Positions 32,767 through 43,759 of a DNA stretch of 64,000 bases are shown in pieces. The stretch comes from Neoceratodus forsteri (taxonomy: Eukaryota > Chordata > Ceratodontiformes > Ceratodontidae): contig CM057456.1 of NCBI GenBank assembly GCA_016271365.2, positions 1,392,539,501-1,392,603,500 of the forward strand, in the 5' to 3' direction. A model generated the notes under the pieces. That model was not told the origin of the DNA, ran no database searches, and saw only the letters and a list, made by a program, of their open reading frames with translations. Position 1 is the first letter of the stretch. The number at the start of each line of letters is the position of its first letter. A program made the position numbers and the translations under genes.

Positions 32767-33094
32767 CTTCACCATGTATTCCCACTTATGGGTCTAAACC
32801 AGAGGCGCTAGGACCCACTGGGAGTAAAGTCTTGTGCAGCCTAGGGGAACAGCATAGCTGCTGGCACTGCCCATGAGGCAGATGTTGTGACTGGTCGTGG
32901 GTTGGTCAGTAACTGACGCTGGCCCCCTACCTTCCTCCATTCTGTTTTTCCCACCCTCGAGTGCACATCATGGGAGCCTTGTTGCAGAAACTGCATCATA
33001 GACTTCCCTCAGTTCATCACTGCTTAGTTCAACGCCGTTCTTCTCTGCACCATTTTTCCTTGGTGCCATTTATTACTTTAATGTTTCTCTCTTC
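32767..33094 (+). mobile_element. DIRS family 2 copy 2, left segment with inverted terminal repeat
   Basis: It starts 'caccatgtattcccacttat', followed by 'gggtctaaaccagaggcgct'. This is the reverse complement of 41830-41905 ('gtgccactggtttagaccca', 'taagtgtgaataaatggtg'). It then runs parallel to 372-660 of copy 1 until a CR1 interrupts it near 33094. The element resumes at 39047. Confidence 0.72.
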
Positions 33095-33348
33095 ATCAGC
33101 CATTTAAACTAGTAGGAGGGGAAGGGGCACCGGTACCCATTGCGTCATATGAGCCAGCGGTTGCCCCTCCCCCATTATCGGATATTTGGTCAGCATCAGG
33201 ACACGGCATTGCAAACACCACTTGTGACTTAAGTTGCAATAGTCCACAAAGGGGATCTAAGCACGTTAGACACGGAAAGCTCACTAAGGACACAAAACAC
33301 AACCAGAGGAATTGCACAGCAAGAGAGATAAACCAGGGATGGAAGACA

Positions 33349-33980
33349 ATGTGCATTAATACTCGTAGCCTACCAAACAAAATCGCAGACCTCACTGCCA
33401 TGGTGGCTGAGGCTCACCTAGATTGGGCCACTATCACGGAAACTTGGTTCATGGAGAACCACGACTGGGATATTGCTGTCCCTGGATACACTCCATTCAG
33501 GAGAGACTGCAAAGGAAAAAAGGGGGGTAGCTATGTATATCGGAGAGGGCATCAATGCAACTGAAATCCAGGGAATGCAGAGTGAAGCAGAAGCCCTATG
33601 GATTACTCTGGGAGCTGGAAACAGAGACCCTATCCAGATAGGAGTCATCTACAGACCCCCAAACCAAGAGATCGAGAAGGATAAAGAACTCCTGGAAATC
33701 ATACTGAGGATGGCTGATAAAGGAGAGTTAGTGCTAGATGTAGATGGTCCACCTTCACTGCCTCCTCAGAGAGGAGCAAAGAATTCCTCCTTGTGCTATG
33801 GGGGGGCGGAGCGGGACTAAAGCAATTAGTAGATTCACCCACTAGGGAAATCAGCTGTCCTGTACCTGGTACTCACAAACAGTGCCAGGGTGTCGGACAT
33901 TCAGGTGGAGATCTGGGAAGCAGTGATCACAGGTCAGTCTGGTTCTGTAATAACAAAGCAGAGAACTCTTGTCATACCTG
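33349..33980 (+). pseudogene. CR1 APE endonuclease, decayed
   Basis: It reads 'MCINTRSLPNKIADLTAMVA', 'TITETWFMENHDWDIAVPGY', then in another frame 'IQIGVIYRPPNQEIEKDKEL', and finally 'GSSDHRSVWF'. These are the N-terminal, catalytic and C-terminal blocks of the CR1 endonuclease. The 'GDFN' metal site near 33735 is lost to mutation or a small deletion. Confidence 0.72.
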
Positions 33981-34106
33981 ACTTAGAGTGCTCGATTTCA
34001 GAAAGGCAAAGTTCTGAAGAATATGAGAGAGAATATCAAACTACTGCTGGAAACCAGTACTGTATGGAATGTGGGGGACACCTGGATAAACTGAAAAATG
34101 CTTTAG

Positions 34107-34651
34107 GTCGGCCTGGTGGCGCAGAGGGCTGAGGCACTGGTGCCTTACCTCACACCACACCGGTGACCCGGGTTTGGGAACGGACTCGGGCGCCGGAGGT
34201 TCAGCAGGGGAAGGAGTAGGATTGAGCATCCGGAGGACTGCTCTCCTCTCCTGGGGTGGGTTGGGGATCGGCATCACTCTGTAGCGGCCCCTGGTGGAGA
34301 CCAGGGGAAGCTCAGAGGCAGTGCAACTAGGGGAAATTGGAGGAAAACTGAAAATTACGTCTTCTCCTGTCAGATGACGGACGCCCGGACCAGTGCCCCT
34401 CGTGCTCCATGGCAGCTGACCCAACCACAGCAGCACCCAGGACCAGTGACTGGGCTGATGGGCTGTTTCTCCTCGGAAGAGGAGGACCCACCCGACGCAA
34501 GTGTTACGTCTGGTTACCCTGAGGTGGCTGCAATGTGGGGTCGGGGTCGGCAGCGGAGACGAGCGAGAGGTGAGTGTCCTTGGCAGTTGGTCTGAAGGAG
34601 AGGCAGGGGAGTCTCAGGGGAGATAAACAACTAACACAAAAAAAAAAAAAA
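34107..34651 (+). mobile_element. tRNA-derived SINE with poly(A) tail and target-site duplication
   Basis: The head reads 'cctggtggcgcagagggctg' (A-box-like), then 'gtgacccgggtttgggaac' (B-box-like), so an RNA polymerase III promoter is present in degenerate form. It ends in a run of about 19 A. The flanks are 'aaaaatgctttag' (34094-34106) and 'aaaaatgctgtaa' (34652-34664), a 13-base duplication with one mismatch. It sits in the CR1 linker. A diverged relative lies at 57235. Confidence 0.82.
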
Positions 34652-34659
34652 AAAAATGC

Positions 34660-35585
34660 TGTAACTATGGTTATGGCACAATGCACAAAACAAATCAACA
34701 AATCCAAAACGTCAAAGAACCCACTCTGGTTTTCCAAAGAGGTGGCAACTGTAATAAGAGAAAGGAAAACAGCTTTTGGAAAATACAAAGAGACCAAATC
34801 AGAGAAGGATAGAGAGAATACAGAGCTAAACTTAAGGAAGTTGGGAAAGCAATTAGGGTAGCCAAGGCCCAGACAAAGGAAAAAATAGCACAGGGCGTGA
34901 AGAGGGGGGACAAAACATTCTAGAGATATACAGTATATATGGGAAAAAAGAGTAGGGGAGGAATAACCCAGCTGGCAACCAAGAAGTGTCAGTTGGTGGA
35001 GAATAACGAAGACAAGGCGGAAGTCCTCAATCAATTTTGCTCAGTCTTCACTCGTGAAGACGTTGGTAATGATCCAACAATAACCAAGACTCATCACCAC
35101 ACAATGGGAGCTGACTCCAGCCCCTTTACAAAACAAAGGGTACTTGAGGAACTGTCTAAATTGAGAGTAAACAAGGCAATGGGGCCGGATGGTATACACC
35201 CTAGAGTCTTAAAGGAATTCAGAAAGGAACTTGCCGCCTCACTAGCCGAGCTATTTAACAAGTCACTGGAATATGGCTTAGTGCCACACGGCTGGAAAAA
35301 GGCCACAGTAGTGCCATTACATAAGAGTGGTAGTAAGGAGGTAGGGGGAAATTATCACCCAGTCAGCCTGACCTCAGTGGTGGGTAAAATAATGGAGACA
35401 TTGCTTAAAGAAAGGGTAGTGAAATACCTGAAAGAAAGTAAAAAAACTTGACCCGAGGCAACATGGCTTCACTACAGAATGCTCGTGCCAAACGAATGTG
35501 ATAGATTTCTTTGACTGGGTTATGAAAGTGGTGAACCAAGGTGCAGCTGTGGATGTAATGTAGCTGGAATTCAGTAAAGCCTTTA
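34660..35585 (+). pseudogene. CR1 linker and first half of the RT, broken
   Basis: The linker has 'NPLWFSKEVATVIRERKTAF' (34574-34861). The 170-residue piece at 34939-35451 has 'NKAMGPDGIHPRVLKEF', 'HGWKKATVVPLHKSGSKEV' and 'VSLTSVVGKIMETLLKERVV'. It runs on to a Phe-Ser-Lys-Ala-Phe start at 35570-35585, where the nested CR1 cuts it. The second half resumes at 37966. Confidence 0.78.
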
Positions 35586-35709
35586 GAAACATAGAAGTTG
35601 ATGGCAGATAAGGACCGCAAGGCCCATCCAGTCTACCCATTTTTCCTACGTTATGAATGTGCCATAGGCCTTTACTCTGTCAATGGCCTATCTATACATA
35701 CTCATCTGT

Positions 35710-37163
35710 ATTTATTTATTTATTTATTTAACAGACTTTAGGATTACAACCTTTGAGTCAGGGACTCATTTACAAAGGTTCCGTGTCAGAAAAACAAACA
35801 TAAACTCTTAATACATATAGATATAGAATAACAGCTAAAGGTTACAGTTCTTTTAGTTATACAATATTGCAGAATCAAGATCAGCTATACATTGCATTGA
35901 ACGTGTTACCGAGAGCTGTATTTTACAGTTTTCAAGAGAACAATAAGTTTGCTGATAGAGGGAGGGAGTAACAGGTTTGATATTTACAGCTAAGTAGAGA
36001 ACTAGAGAGATATCTTGTGTGTGCAGCCAAAGGAGGCGTTGTTAATAGGTAATGTTTGGTAGCCCTATCGGCAGGTGCTCAGTGGTGGGGTGGTCCCGTA
36101 AGATGATAGACAGATGACCCAGCACTAGCTGGTACATTGGCAGCGCCGTGAAGCGAGAATGTGCTCTTTGAGGGCTGACTTGAAAGGTCCTAATTTGGAG
36201 ATGGAGGAGATGTCAGAGGGGAGTTCATTGTACCAGGCTGTGGCCCTGTGTGGGAATGACCTTTGGGCTAAGGAGGTTCTAACCCTCAGGATGGACCACA
36301 CCTGTCGATTGGCAGTGCGGGTGTTCACTGAGGCATGGGAGGATAGGAGAGAGGCAGAAACCCCCAAGGGGGTAAGCCCCAGGTGTATTTTCTTTGTGAG
36401 GAAGCATGTTTGGTAAAATAGCCTTTCATCCAGGGTAAAGAGATTTGTCATGGCATACAGGGTACAGGTATGGGTATGCTTGTCTGCCCTAGAGAGGAGT
36501 CTGCATGCTTTGTTTATGGCAAGGTGGATTTTGTTAAGGGCTGTGTGGTCAGCAGCGGAGTAGATAGTGAGCCCATAATCAACTAGGGAGAGGACTGAGG
36601 AGGTGACAGCCAGATTAAGGGCTTCCGGAGGTAGGCAATCCTTGTGCCAATACAGTAGGCCTATATGGATGTTTATGGCTGATGATAGAGTGTCAATGTG
36701 TGAATGGAAGGAGAGGCTGGAATCAAATGTAAGGCCCAAGTATGTATATGTTTGGACCTGTTCTAGAGGAAGGATAGAGTGGGAGAGGATTGTTAGCTGC
36801 ACATTCTTGGGTTTATTCTGTCGATGGGCAAAGAGCATAGTCTTTGTCTTTTTTACATTGACCAAAAACCTTTGGTCTATGAACCAGTTTTCAGTCTGGT
36901 TAAATGCATGTTGGAGGGAGGACTGCAATACTGTGGGATCTGGGTGTGAGGCAAAAAGAACCGCGTCGTCCGCATAGAGTAGTAGGTTGCTGGAACAGGA
37001 ATTGGGCAAGGTGTTTAGGTAGATGCTGAATAATAGAGGGCCGAGGATGGAGCCCTGGAACCCCAGAGTGGACTGGCAGGGTGGTTGAGAGGGTGTTGTT
37101 TATTTTGACACATTGTGATCTAGCTGTGAGGTAACTGGTAAACCAGGAGAAGGGTCCTTGCTT
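35710..37163 (-). mobile_element. L2/Rex1-like LINE nested in the antisense CR1
   Basis: It starts on the plus strand with an ATTT-repeat tail, then 'cctttgagtcagggactcat', as in the fragment at 1564. The minus strand holds a 294-residue open piece (36125-37009) from the RT catalytic 'YADDAVLFA' box to the C-terminal 'ATAWYNELPSDISS'. The RT motifs just upstream (37010-37163) are frame-broken. It is 5'-truncated. The flanking 'tgta' and 'tgtatt' suggest a very short duplication. Confidence 0.82.
36125..37009 (-). pseudogene. L2-like LINE ORF2, RT catalytic box to C-terminus
   Basis: 294 residues are open. Residues 10-20 hold 'LLYADDAVLFA' with both catalytic Asp. This is followed by 'NVKKTKTMLFAHR', 'TYTYLGLTFDSSLSFHSHI', 'LVDYGLTIYSAADHTALNKI' and a C-terminal 'TSLAQRSFPHRATAWYNELP'. 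It is the longest LINE reading frame in the window after 18418-19536. It is a 5'-truncated remnant, so no functional enzyme is made. Confidence 0.82.
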
Positions 37164-37965
37164 GTATTGCTCCCTTATACCTATCCCATGCCTCTTTGAA
37201 GCCCTGCACTGTATTCATATCTACCACTTCCTGAGGTAGGCCTTTCCAAGCATCCACCACCCTTTCTGTGAAAATGAACTTCCTCACATTACCCCTTAAT
37301 CAGCCTCCCTCTAATCTCATGCTGTGTCCTCTTGTCCTGTTATTTCTTCTTATATTGAAACATGTTAGACTCTTTCACCTTGTTAATGCCCTTAAGATGT
37401 TCGAGTGTTTCGATCATATCACCTCTCTCCCTCCTTTGCTCTAGGGTATACATATTGAGCTCCGTTAATCTGTCCTCATATGTTTCTGATGCAGTTCCTG
37501 CACCATTTTGGTTGCTCTTCTCTGGACTGCCTCCATTTTGTTAATGTTCTTATGCAGGTGCAGCCTCCAGTACTGCACGCAGTACTCCAGATGGGGCCTA
37601 ACCAGTGTCTTGTAAAGAGGGATTATTACCTCCCTCTTATGACTTGTGATACCCCTACTAATACACCCCAGCATCCTTCTAACCTTACCTACTGCTTTAG
37701 TGGTCTGCTTGGATGATTTCAGGTCATCTGTGATGATGATGCCCAAGTTTCTTTCTTCCCTTGTGATTGCCAGCAACTCCCCTCCCAACCTATGGGGGCA
37801 ATATGCATGATCTTGCACTTCTTTGCGTTGAACCCCAGTTGCCACTCTTCTATCCATTTTGCCAGTTTTTCCAGATCTCTTATCATTCTACCCACCCCAT
37901 CTGGATCATCTATTCTGTTGCAGATCTTGTTGTCATCTGCAAACAGGCAAACCTTACCTTCCAGT

Positions 37966-38960
37966 CCATTGATACAGTTCCACACAGAAGGCTAGCAAAT
38001 AAGATGGAGTAAATAGGCGTGGGTCAGAAAGTTGTCAGCTGGGTTATTGTCAAAGGAGGGAAGAGTGACCAGTACATTCCACAGGGGTTCAGTGCTTGGT
38101 CCAATCCTTTTCAACATATTCATCAGTGACATCGCTGATGGACTGAATGGAAAGGTATGCCTGTTCGCAGATGATACAATGCTCTGCAGATGATACAAAG
38201 CTCTGCAACAGGGTGGACACTCAAGAAGGTGTCTCGGGAATGGAGGAAGATCTCAGAAAGCTTGAGGAATGGTTCAGAAACTAGCAGCTGAGATTCAGCA
38301 CCAAAAAGTGCAAGATAATGCTCTTGGATAAGAGGAACCCAGGAAATAAATATGTCCTTAAAGGGCAGCAACTGGAAGAGATAAAGTTGAAACAGAATCT
38401 AGGAGTTCTCATATCTGAAGATTTAAAGGTAGGAAACCAATGCGAAAAAGCAGCACTAAAGGCAAGAAGCATGAGGTGTAATCATCCCACTATATAAATC
38501 CTTGGTGAGGCCACACTTGGAGTACTGTGTGCATTTCTGGCAGCCTTGCCTAAAAATGGACATAGACTGTCTGGAATCCATGTGGAGGAGAGCTACCAAG
38601 ATGGGTCAGGGTCTGCACCACACACCTTATGAAAACAGGCTCAGCCAATTGAATCTATTTTCCCTTGAGCACAGAAGAAATAAAGGGGACATGATAGAAA
38701 CTTTTAAGTGTGTCAAAGGGATAAATGCAGTACAAACCGAAAGCCTCTTCCATGAAAATAGGACAGCATGCACAAGGGGGCACAACTTATGCCTGGTAGG
38801 CGGAAAGTTCAGAACCAATGTTAGAAAGTACTTTTTTACAGAGAGGGTCATGGACCCATGGAATAGCCTGCCTTTGGAGGTGGCAGTAGATAAGTCAATC
38901 AGCAAATTTAAATGGGCATGGGACAGTAACTGTGGTCATCTGTGCAAAAGCAGTAGATAA
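37966..38960 (+). pseudogene. CR1 second half of RT and C-terminus, broken
   Basis: It resumes the plus CR1 at 'DTVPHRRLANKM'. The catalytic region near 38160-38210 is scrambled by a short tandem duplication of 'cagatgatacaa' sequence. The 152-residue piece (38502-38960) reads '[20 protein letters not shown]', 'RLSQLNLFSLEHRRNKGDMI', 'KYFFTERVMDPWNSLPLEVA' and ends just before the 3' UTR. Confidence 0.75.
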
Positions 38961-39046
38961 GGGGTTGGGTAGACATCTTAGGCAGACTAGATGGACTGCA
39001 CAGTCTCCATCTTCTGGCAAATTCTTATGTTCATCTGTTCTTATGT

Positions 39047-41910
39047 TCTCTCATTTTTAGTTCAGCACCAAACTCTTTCTGTTTCTGTTTTTTGTTGCTT
39101 TTTCCACGTCACCATGCCCAGTCCTGAGGAGCACAAGGACAGGAAGGCATGCAAAAGAGTCAAAATTGCATTGACTCCCCCATGTGTCGGTGCTCCTTTG
39201 GGGGCTACATTGCTATTCAGGACTGGCATGAGGACTGCTGGGCCTGCCTTGGCGGTGACCATGATATGACTAGCTGCAACGCCAGCTTCTTCATGGGCTA
39301 CTGCACCCTTGAGAAGGGCAGATGGAGGTGACACTGTGATCTGCCCACTTTTGGAGGCAGGTGTCACACCAGGGAGATGAGGCAGGGCACTGGGTCTGCA
39401 GCCCTCCCTTTGTCCAGAGGTGGTGTAAAGTCTGGCTGGGGCTGCAGCACTAGTTCAGGGCACAGCTTCTCTCTGGAACTGTTTAGCCATGTCACTGGTG
39501 CAGACTGGGACCGCCCCATGGGATGGATACAGCTCCACTCTTCCCACCTGGGGGGTTCCCCCCAAGGACACCGTCTGGACTGGTCCACAGACGTTGGTTG
39601 TTCACAGACGAGTGAGTTTTCCAGGCCCTCCCTCCAGGCAAGGTCCGCTGAGCATTTTCGCAGCCCTGGTAGGGGACCTGACCTGATCACCCATGACCCT
39701 CTTCATCCTTCCCTTTCTCTACCCTCCTCTCCTTCTCTCCCAGGTATTTTTGGTCCTCTTGGGCCCCTGACCTGGGACCAGTTCAGGTCAGTTGCTGGTG
39801 TTTTCCATCAATTTCACCTCAGAGCTGATCAGGCTGTTTTTATGCCTGAGGTCCCTGCGCCACCACAACCTGAATCCAGCTCCTCTTCTTCAACTTCCTC
39901 CTCTGAGGAACAAGATTTTTTGGTCCAGCTTTCCTCTGATGCTGAGTACTCTCAGATGATGTAGGAGTGGAGTTTTCACCATTTTACAGGTTGCAATACT
40001 GCTGCCTTGGCACTGTCATTCCTTGGAGAATACAGCAATGACAGTACTGTCATCCCTCCATGGCCCCAGTCGTTTACATAGGCATCCAACAACATTTTGC
40101 CCCTTCATCAGCCTCCAGGAACATCCTGCACAGTTATTGCGCTCATGTGGGATCTCCAGGTTCTATCCCTCATCCCACTTTTGGAATTCTGGTACTGCAG
40201 ACTCCCTCTGGGCCTAGACACCTGGTGTACAACCACCCCCCTCCAACACCAACTCTGTGGAGAGCGATGCTTGTGGCAGGTCAGTTTTTGGTGCCTTTCC
40301 TTCCAGAGACTGCAGCTGGTGAGGCACCAAGCGAGGGTGTCTTATGATGCCAGTGAGGTAGCTTTCAGGCTGGTGGGAACTGCGGTCTGCATTTGGCAAA
40401 TGGTATGGCTTCTTCTTTTCTGGTTGGCACCCCTAGCCCAGTGTAGAGTGCTCAACTTGTACTACCATGGGATTCATTTGTCCTCCCTCAGGGTCAGGTG
40501 TGAGTTGTTGGTATGCCCTCCTGCTCCCAGGCCACAATAGTCTTTGCCTGCTCCTGACCAGTCTCCGGTCCCACGGACCTGTAAGGACTCCCTGCTCTCC
40601 TGTGGTTATCCCCCGCAGAGTGTTTTTTCCCTCAGGATGAGCCAACTCTTCCCCTTTTAGGTAAAGCTTGGTACTCTGACCCATTAGTGGGAATAAATTG
40701 TGAAGGCTGATTCTTGGAAATATGAAAACTACATACTCATTGTTATTGTTAATCTTCCAGAATATCTTTACCATGTATTCACTCGCTAGCACACTAACCC
40801 CTACTCCTGTAAGAGTTAGGGCCTCTGGGCAGTTCACCCTAGATTGGGCACTTGGTATCTAATTGACACTCCTTCAAGGCTCTCCCCTTCCTTAGAGGGA
40901 CAGCCCTGTCTTCCTAGCTGGAATTGAACTTGAGCTTTCTTGCCCTTTCCACTCTCCTGGTTTTTGCATGTGTTTAACAAAACAAAAAAAATGAGTAAGG
41001 ACAATCTCAACACACACAAAAAAAGGTTTTTTCAGCTTTTTTTTATGTGCATCTTTTTGTCTCCCACTCTCTTTCCCTCTAAGGAGGTTAGTTGGTACCC
41101 CTTAAAGTCGTGTTTTAACCTTTGCAGATCCTCCATACTCTGCCACCTGGTAGCATAGCCCCACTGCTGGGCACAGTCTTCACCTCCAGTGCCTAGGAAG
41201 GAAAGACATTAGGGAGTGTTTGGTACATTTTTCTGTTTTGTCAGCCTGTACAGCTGCTTACTGCCCCAGACCCATGTCCTGGGTCCTTTTCTTTCATTTC
41301 TCCTTTCTATTCATTTTCTGGAGTGGCAAGAGGATGATGGCAGTGCTCTTGGTCTTCTCCAACCTCTTTGCTGTCTTTATAGATATTGATCCTGGGCCCT
41401 TGTCCTCTGCAAGCACAAGACTCCTCCCCTAAATTGGCTTCTGCCTTCCTGCCCTCAGAGATTTCTCTAGCTCTCTCTTGTTTTAGACAAGCCAGAGCGA
41501 TATGCCAGGGCTGTTGCTCTCTCTTCAGCTTCCTGTCCAGGTAGTTAGTAGGCTTTGACTCTTACACCTGCTACTCTGTGCCAATAATGCTCATCCCTTA
41601 GCTTCTCTAAGTTGGTAGTTGGGTTTTATTATTTTTATGGTATTATATCCTACATCCATTTCCTATCTCTCTCTGGGCTAGGAATCTATAGCCTTCTCTC
41701 TGTTTTCTCTCTCCCACTAGTTTCTCTTTTGGCTAACAGAACTGAAGAATGTAGGGAGATGGTACTGGTTACTGACCAGCCCACGAGCACAACGTCACTA
41801 TGTCTACCTTGTGGGTGGCGCTGGCACCGATGACAGCCCCTAGGCTGCAAAAGACTTTGCTCCTGTTGGGTCCAGGTGCCACTGGTTTAGACCCATAAGT
41901 GTGAATAAAT
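39047..41910 (+). mobile_element. DIRS family 2 copy 2, right segment
   Basis: It resumes at 'tagttcagcaccaaactctt', parallel to copy 1 from about 674. Gag runs 39112-40450, the internal complementary region is near 40670-40860, and the right inverted repeat is at about 41740-41905. As in copy 1, no RT or tyrosine recombinase lies between gag and the internal complementary region. Two independent copies with the same deletion structure suggest a propagating non-autonomous subfamily. Confidence 0.72.
39112..40450 (+). pseudogene. Gag-like ORF of DIRS family 2 copy 2, broken
   Basis: It starts at an ATG with a basic stretch ('SPEEHKDRKACK'). It then reads the Cys/His patch 'CRCSFGGYIAIQDWHEDCWA', 'CLGGDHDMTSC' (39149-39331). 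A 195-residue piece (39377-39964) carries a Ser-rich acidic tail with 'SSSSSTSSSEEQDFL'. The gag core 'VSYDASEVAFRLVGTAVCIW' lies at 40320-40400 in another frame. It matches copy 1 block for block, with separate disabling mutations. Confidence 0.62.
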
Positions 41911-41924
41911 GGTGTCGACAGTGA

Positions 41925-42745
41925 AAGGGTACCTGGCCCTGTTCGACTTCCAATGGAAAACCATAACTATGGGCAAGTGGGTCCTTGAAATTATCTGGGA
42001 CTGGTACTCCTTGAAGCTGGTGGAGCACCACCAGACCATCTATACCAATGTTGACTCGCCATCAGGGTCCCATGGCCGAACAGCTTTCTTTGTAAGTAGT
42101 GGCACTACTACAGAATGGGGCAGTGGAGAAAAATCCAGAGACACAGAAAGGCAAAGGTTTCTACTCCAGGTATTTTCTTGTTTCCAAAAAGACAGGTGGC
42201 ATGCACTCAATTTTGGATCTTTGACATCTGAGCATCTACTTGAAGCACAAGACATTCAGAGTGGTGTCTCTTGGGCCACTGCTCCTTAACTTAAAGCAGA
42301 AGAACTGTTTGGCATCACTTAAAATGAAGGATGCATAACCTCCCTGTCAGACTGAGTCACCACAAGTATTTCTGGTTTTCTGTGAGCCTCAGACACCATC
42401 AGTTAAGAGTCCTGCCCTTTGGACTTGCATTGGTGCTGTGTGTCTTTTCCAAGTGCTTTGCAGTCCTAGCAGCACTCCTCAGGAAGTTAAGGATTCAGAT
42501 GCTTCCATTCGTGGATGATTGAGTCCATCCCAGATTCAGAGGGAAGCAGCAGTTCAAGAGGCATGCCCCTTTCTCAGTTCAATGAGTGTCCTGCTGAACT
42601 TCCCAGAGTCTCTGCTAGTGCCATTTTAGAAACTACAGTTCATAGGAGCAAGCCGGGATTCCACCCAAGCCATGCCCTTCCTTCCCAAGAGCAGTGCTGA
42701 CTCAACTGTACAGTTAGCTCGTAACATCAGAATGAAGAATCAAGT
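41925..42745 (+). pseudogene. DIRS-type reverse transcriptase remnant
   Basis: Scattered frames give DIRS RT signatures. 41909-42289 reads 'GKWVLEIIWDWYSLKLVEHH' (RT entry). About 42170-42260 reads an 'LDLRHLSIYLKHKTFRVVSL'-like block. 42331-42522 reads 'RLSHHKYFWFSVSLRHHQLR' with 'VLPFGLALVLCVFSKCF', and 'LPFVDD' is at the catalytic box. It directly follows the right end of DIRS family 2 copy 2. It may be the leftover of an autonomous relative, or of an older element cut by copy 2. Confidence 0.6.
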
Positions 42746-43689
42746 AATAGTGCATGTCACAAACGCACTCTGCAGGTCAGGTCCTCTGCTCCCACAGTGC
42801 CAAACCTCAAAGTGCAGTATGTGAACAGGAGACAAACAGGGTAACCCTCCTGTCTGTTTTGGGTCTGAAACACCTACTAGTCTCGAGTCCTGAGGTCAAA
42901 TAGGAACCCTTTTTTGCTAGCATGCCCAGTTAACAGGATCAAATATCACACCCTCTTCAGGGAAATGCAGTGCAGTACTTAACCCAGCAGGCACCCAGCC
43001 TGGTTCACAATTCTCCCTTTTTTTTGACTCAGTTGAGACCTAGGTATTTTCTTCTACCTTTTGTGCATATGATAACAAACTTTAAGACATTAACAGTTCT
43101 GTCAGCTCTATCAACACTGTCTCAGTATTCACATGCAAAAATGAGAAAAGTCTCAGGCAGAATTAAGGAAATCAAATTGTTTACTATAAATTTAAAAAAG
43201 TAAATACATACAAAACACAAAGCATATATATACATTAATGTTTACAGTCCAAAAGAAATGGAAATTACAGAAACAAAAAAATGCCTTGTACTTGAATTTC
43301 TAGTTGTAACTCAGTTTCCAGTTGGATGTTACCTATTCTTGCCAGAAGCGCCCTTCAAGTCCAGAACACAGTGTGTGTGTGTGTTCTCTTAGGAGTCCAG
43401 AGATAGAAGAATAATTTCACTCCTTTCAGCCAGATTGATAATAGGGGCCAAAATGTCCCTCCCAACCTGTGAAGTCACAGCTCATGAGGTCACTGTTAGT
43501 CCTGTAATTAATTTGTAACATGACCAAGTATATCCAAAATGGTGCCATTTTACTGCTTGTTTGAAATCTGCAAAGATAGCAATATTAAATTATAACAGTC
43601 TCTTTCCTATCAGAGCATTCATTTGATCTTCAGAAACACATTCTGAGTTAGTGGTGATAAATGTAACAAGTATCTGTTAGAAATTGTTG
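42746..43689. other. Unassigned DNA, no gene seen
   Basis: AT-rich in its second half, with a short GT run near 43371-43384. I considered an LTR, but no terminal TG..CA pair or duplication could be defined. Confidence 0.45.
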
Positions 43690-43759
43690 CTACCTACAGT
43701 AAATTAAAAAGGGAACTAGGAGAGCTTCAGTAGCAGACAAGTAGTGGAATTGCAGTATA

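Larger units (their letters stand above)
35586..37965 (-). mobile_element. Second CR1-clade LINE nested in the first, antisense
   Basis: The plus strand starts 'aaacatagaagttgatggca', the CR1 3' end in antisense. The minus strand reads back through the C-terminus (about 37200-37480), '[21 protein letters not shown]' split over 37465-37857, and 'CLFADDNKICNRID' near 37920. It stops there, 5'-truncated. The flanks 'cctttag' (35580-35586) and 'ccattga' (37966-37972) look like a short, diverged duplication inside the host CR1's Ala-Phe-Asp codons. An L2-like LINE (35710-37163) is nested inside this one. Confidence 0.78.
33095..39046 (+). mobile_element. CR1-clade LINE inserted in DIRS family 2 copy 2, itself interrupted
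   Basis: It starts at 'catttaaactagtaggaggg', the CR1 ORF1-ORF2 spacer (compare 44680-44700), so it is 5'-truncated. The pieces are 33095-34106 (endonuclease), 34652-35585 (linker and first RT half) and 37966-39046 (second RT half and 3' UTR ending 'attcttatgttc'). A SINE (34107-34651) and another CR1 (35586-37965) split it. The joins restore reading through the endonuclease-linker and the Ser-Lys-Ala-Phe-Asp RT motif. Frame breaks are numerous. Confidence 0.82.

Noticed and set aside
42746..43689. A possible solo LTR before the CR1
   Set aside because: No terminal inverted dinucleotides, polyadenylation signal position or target duplication could be defined.
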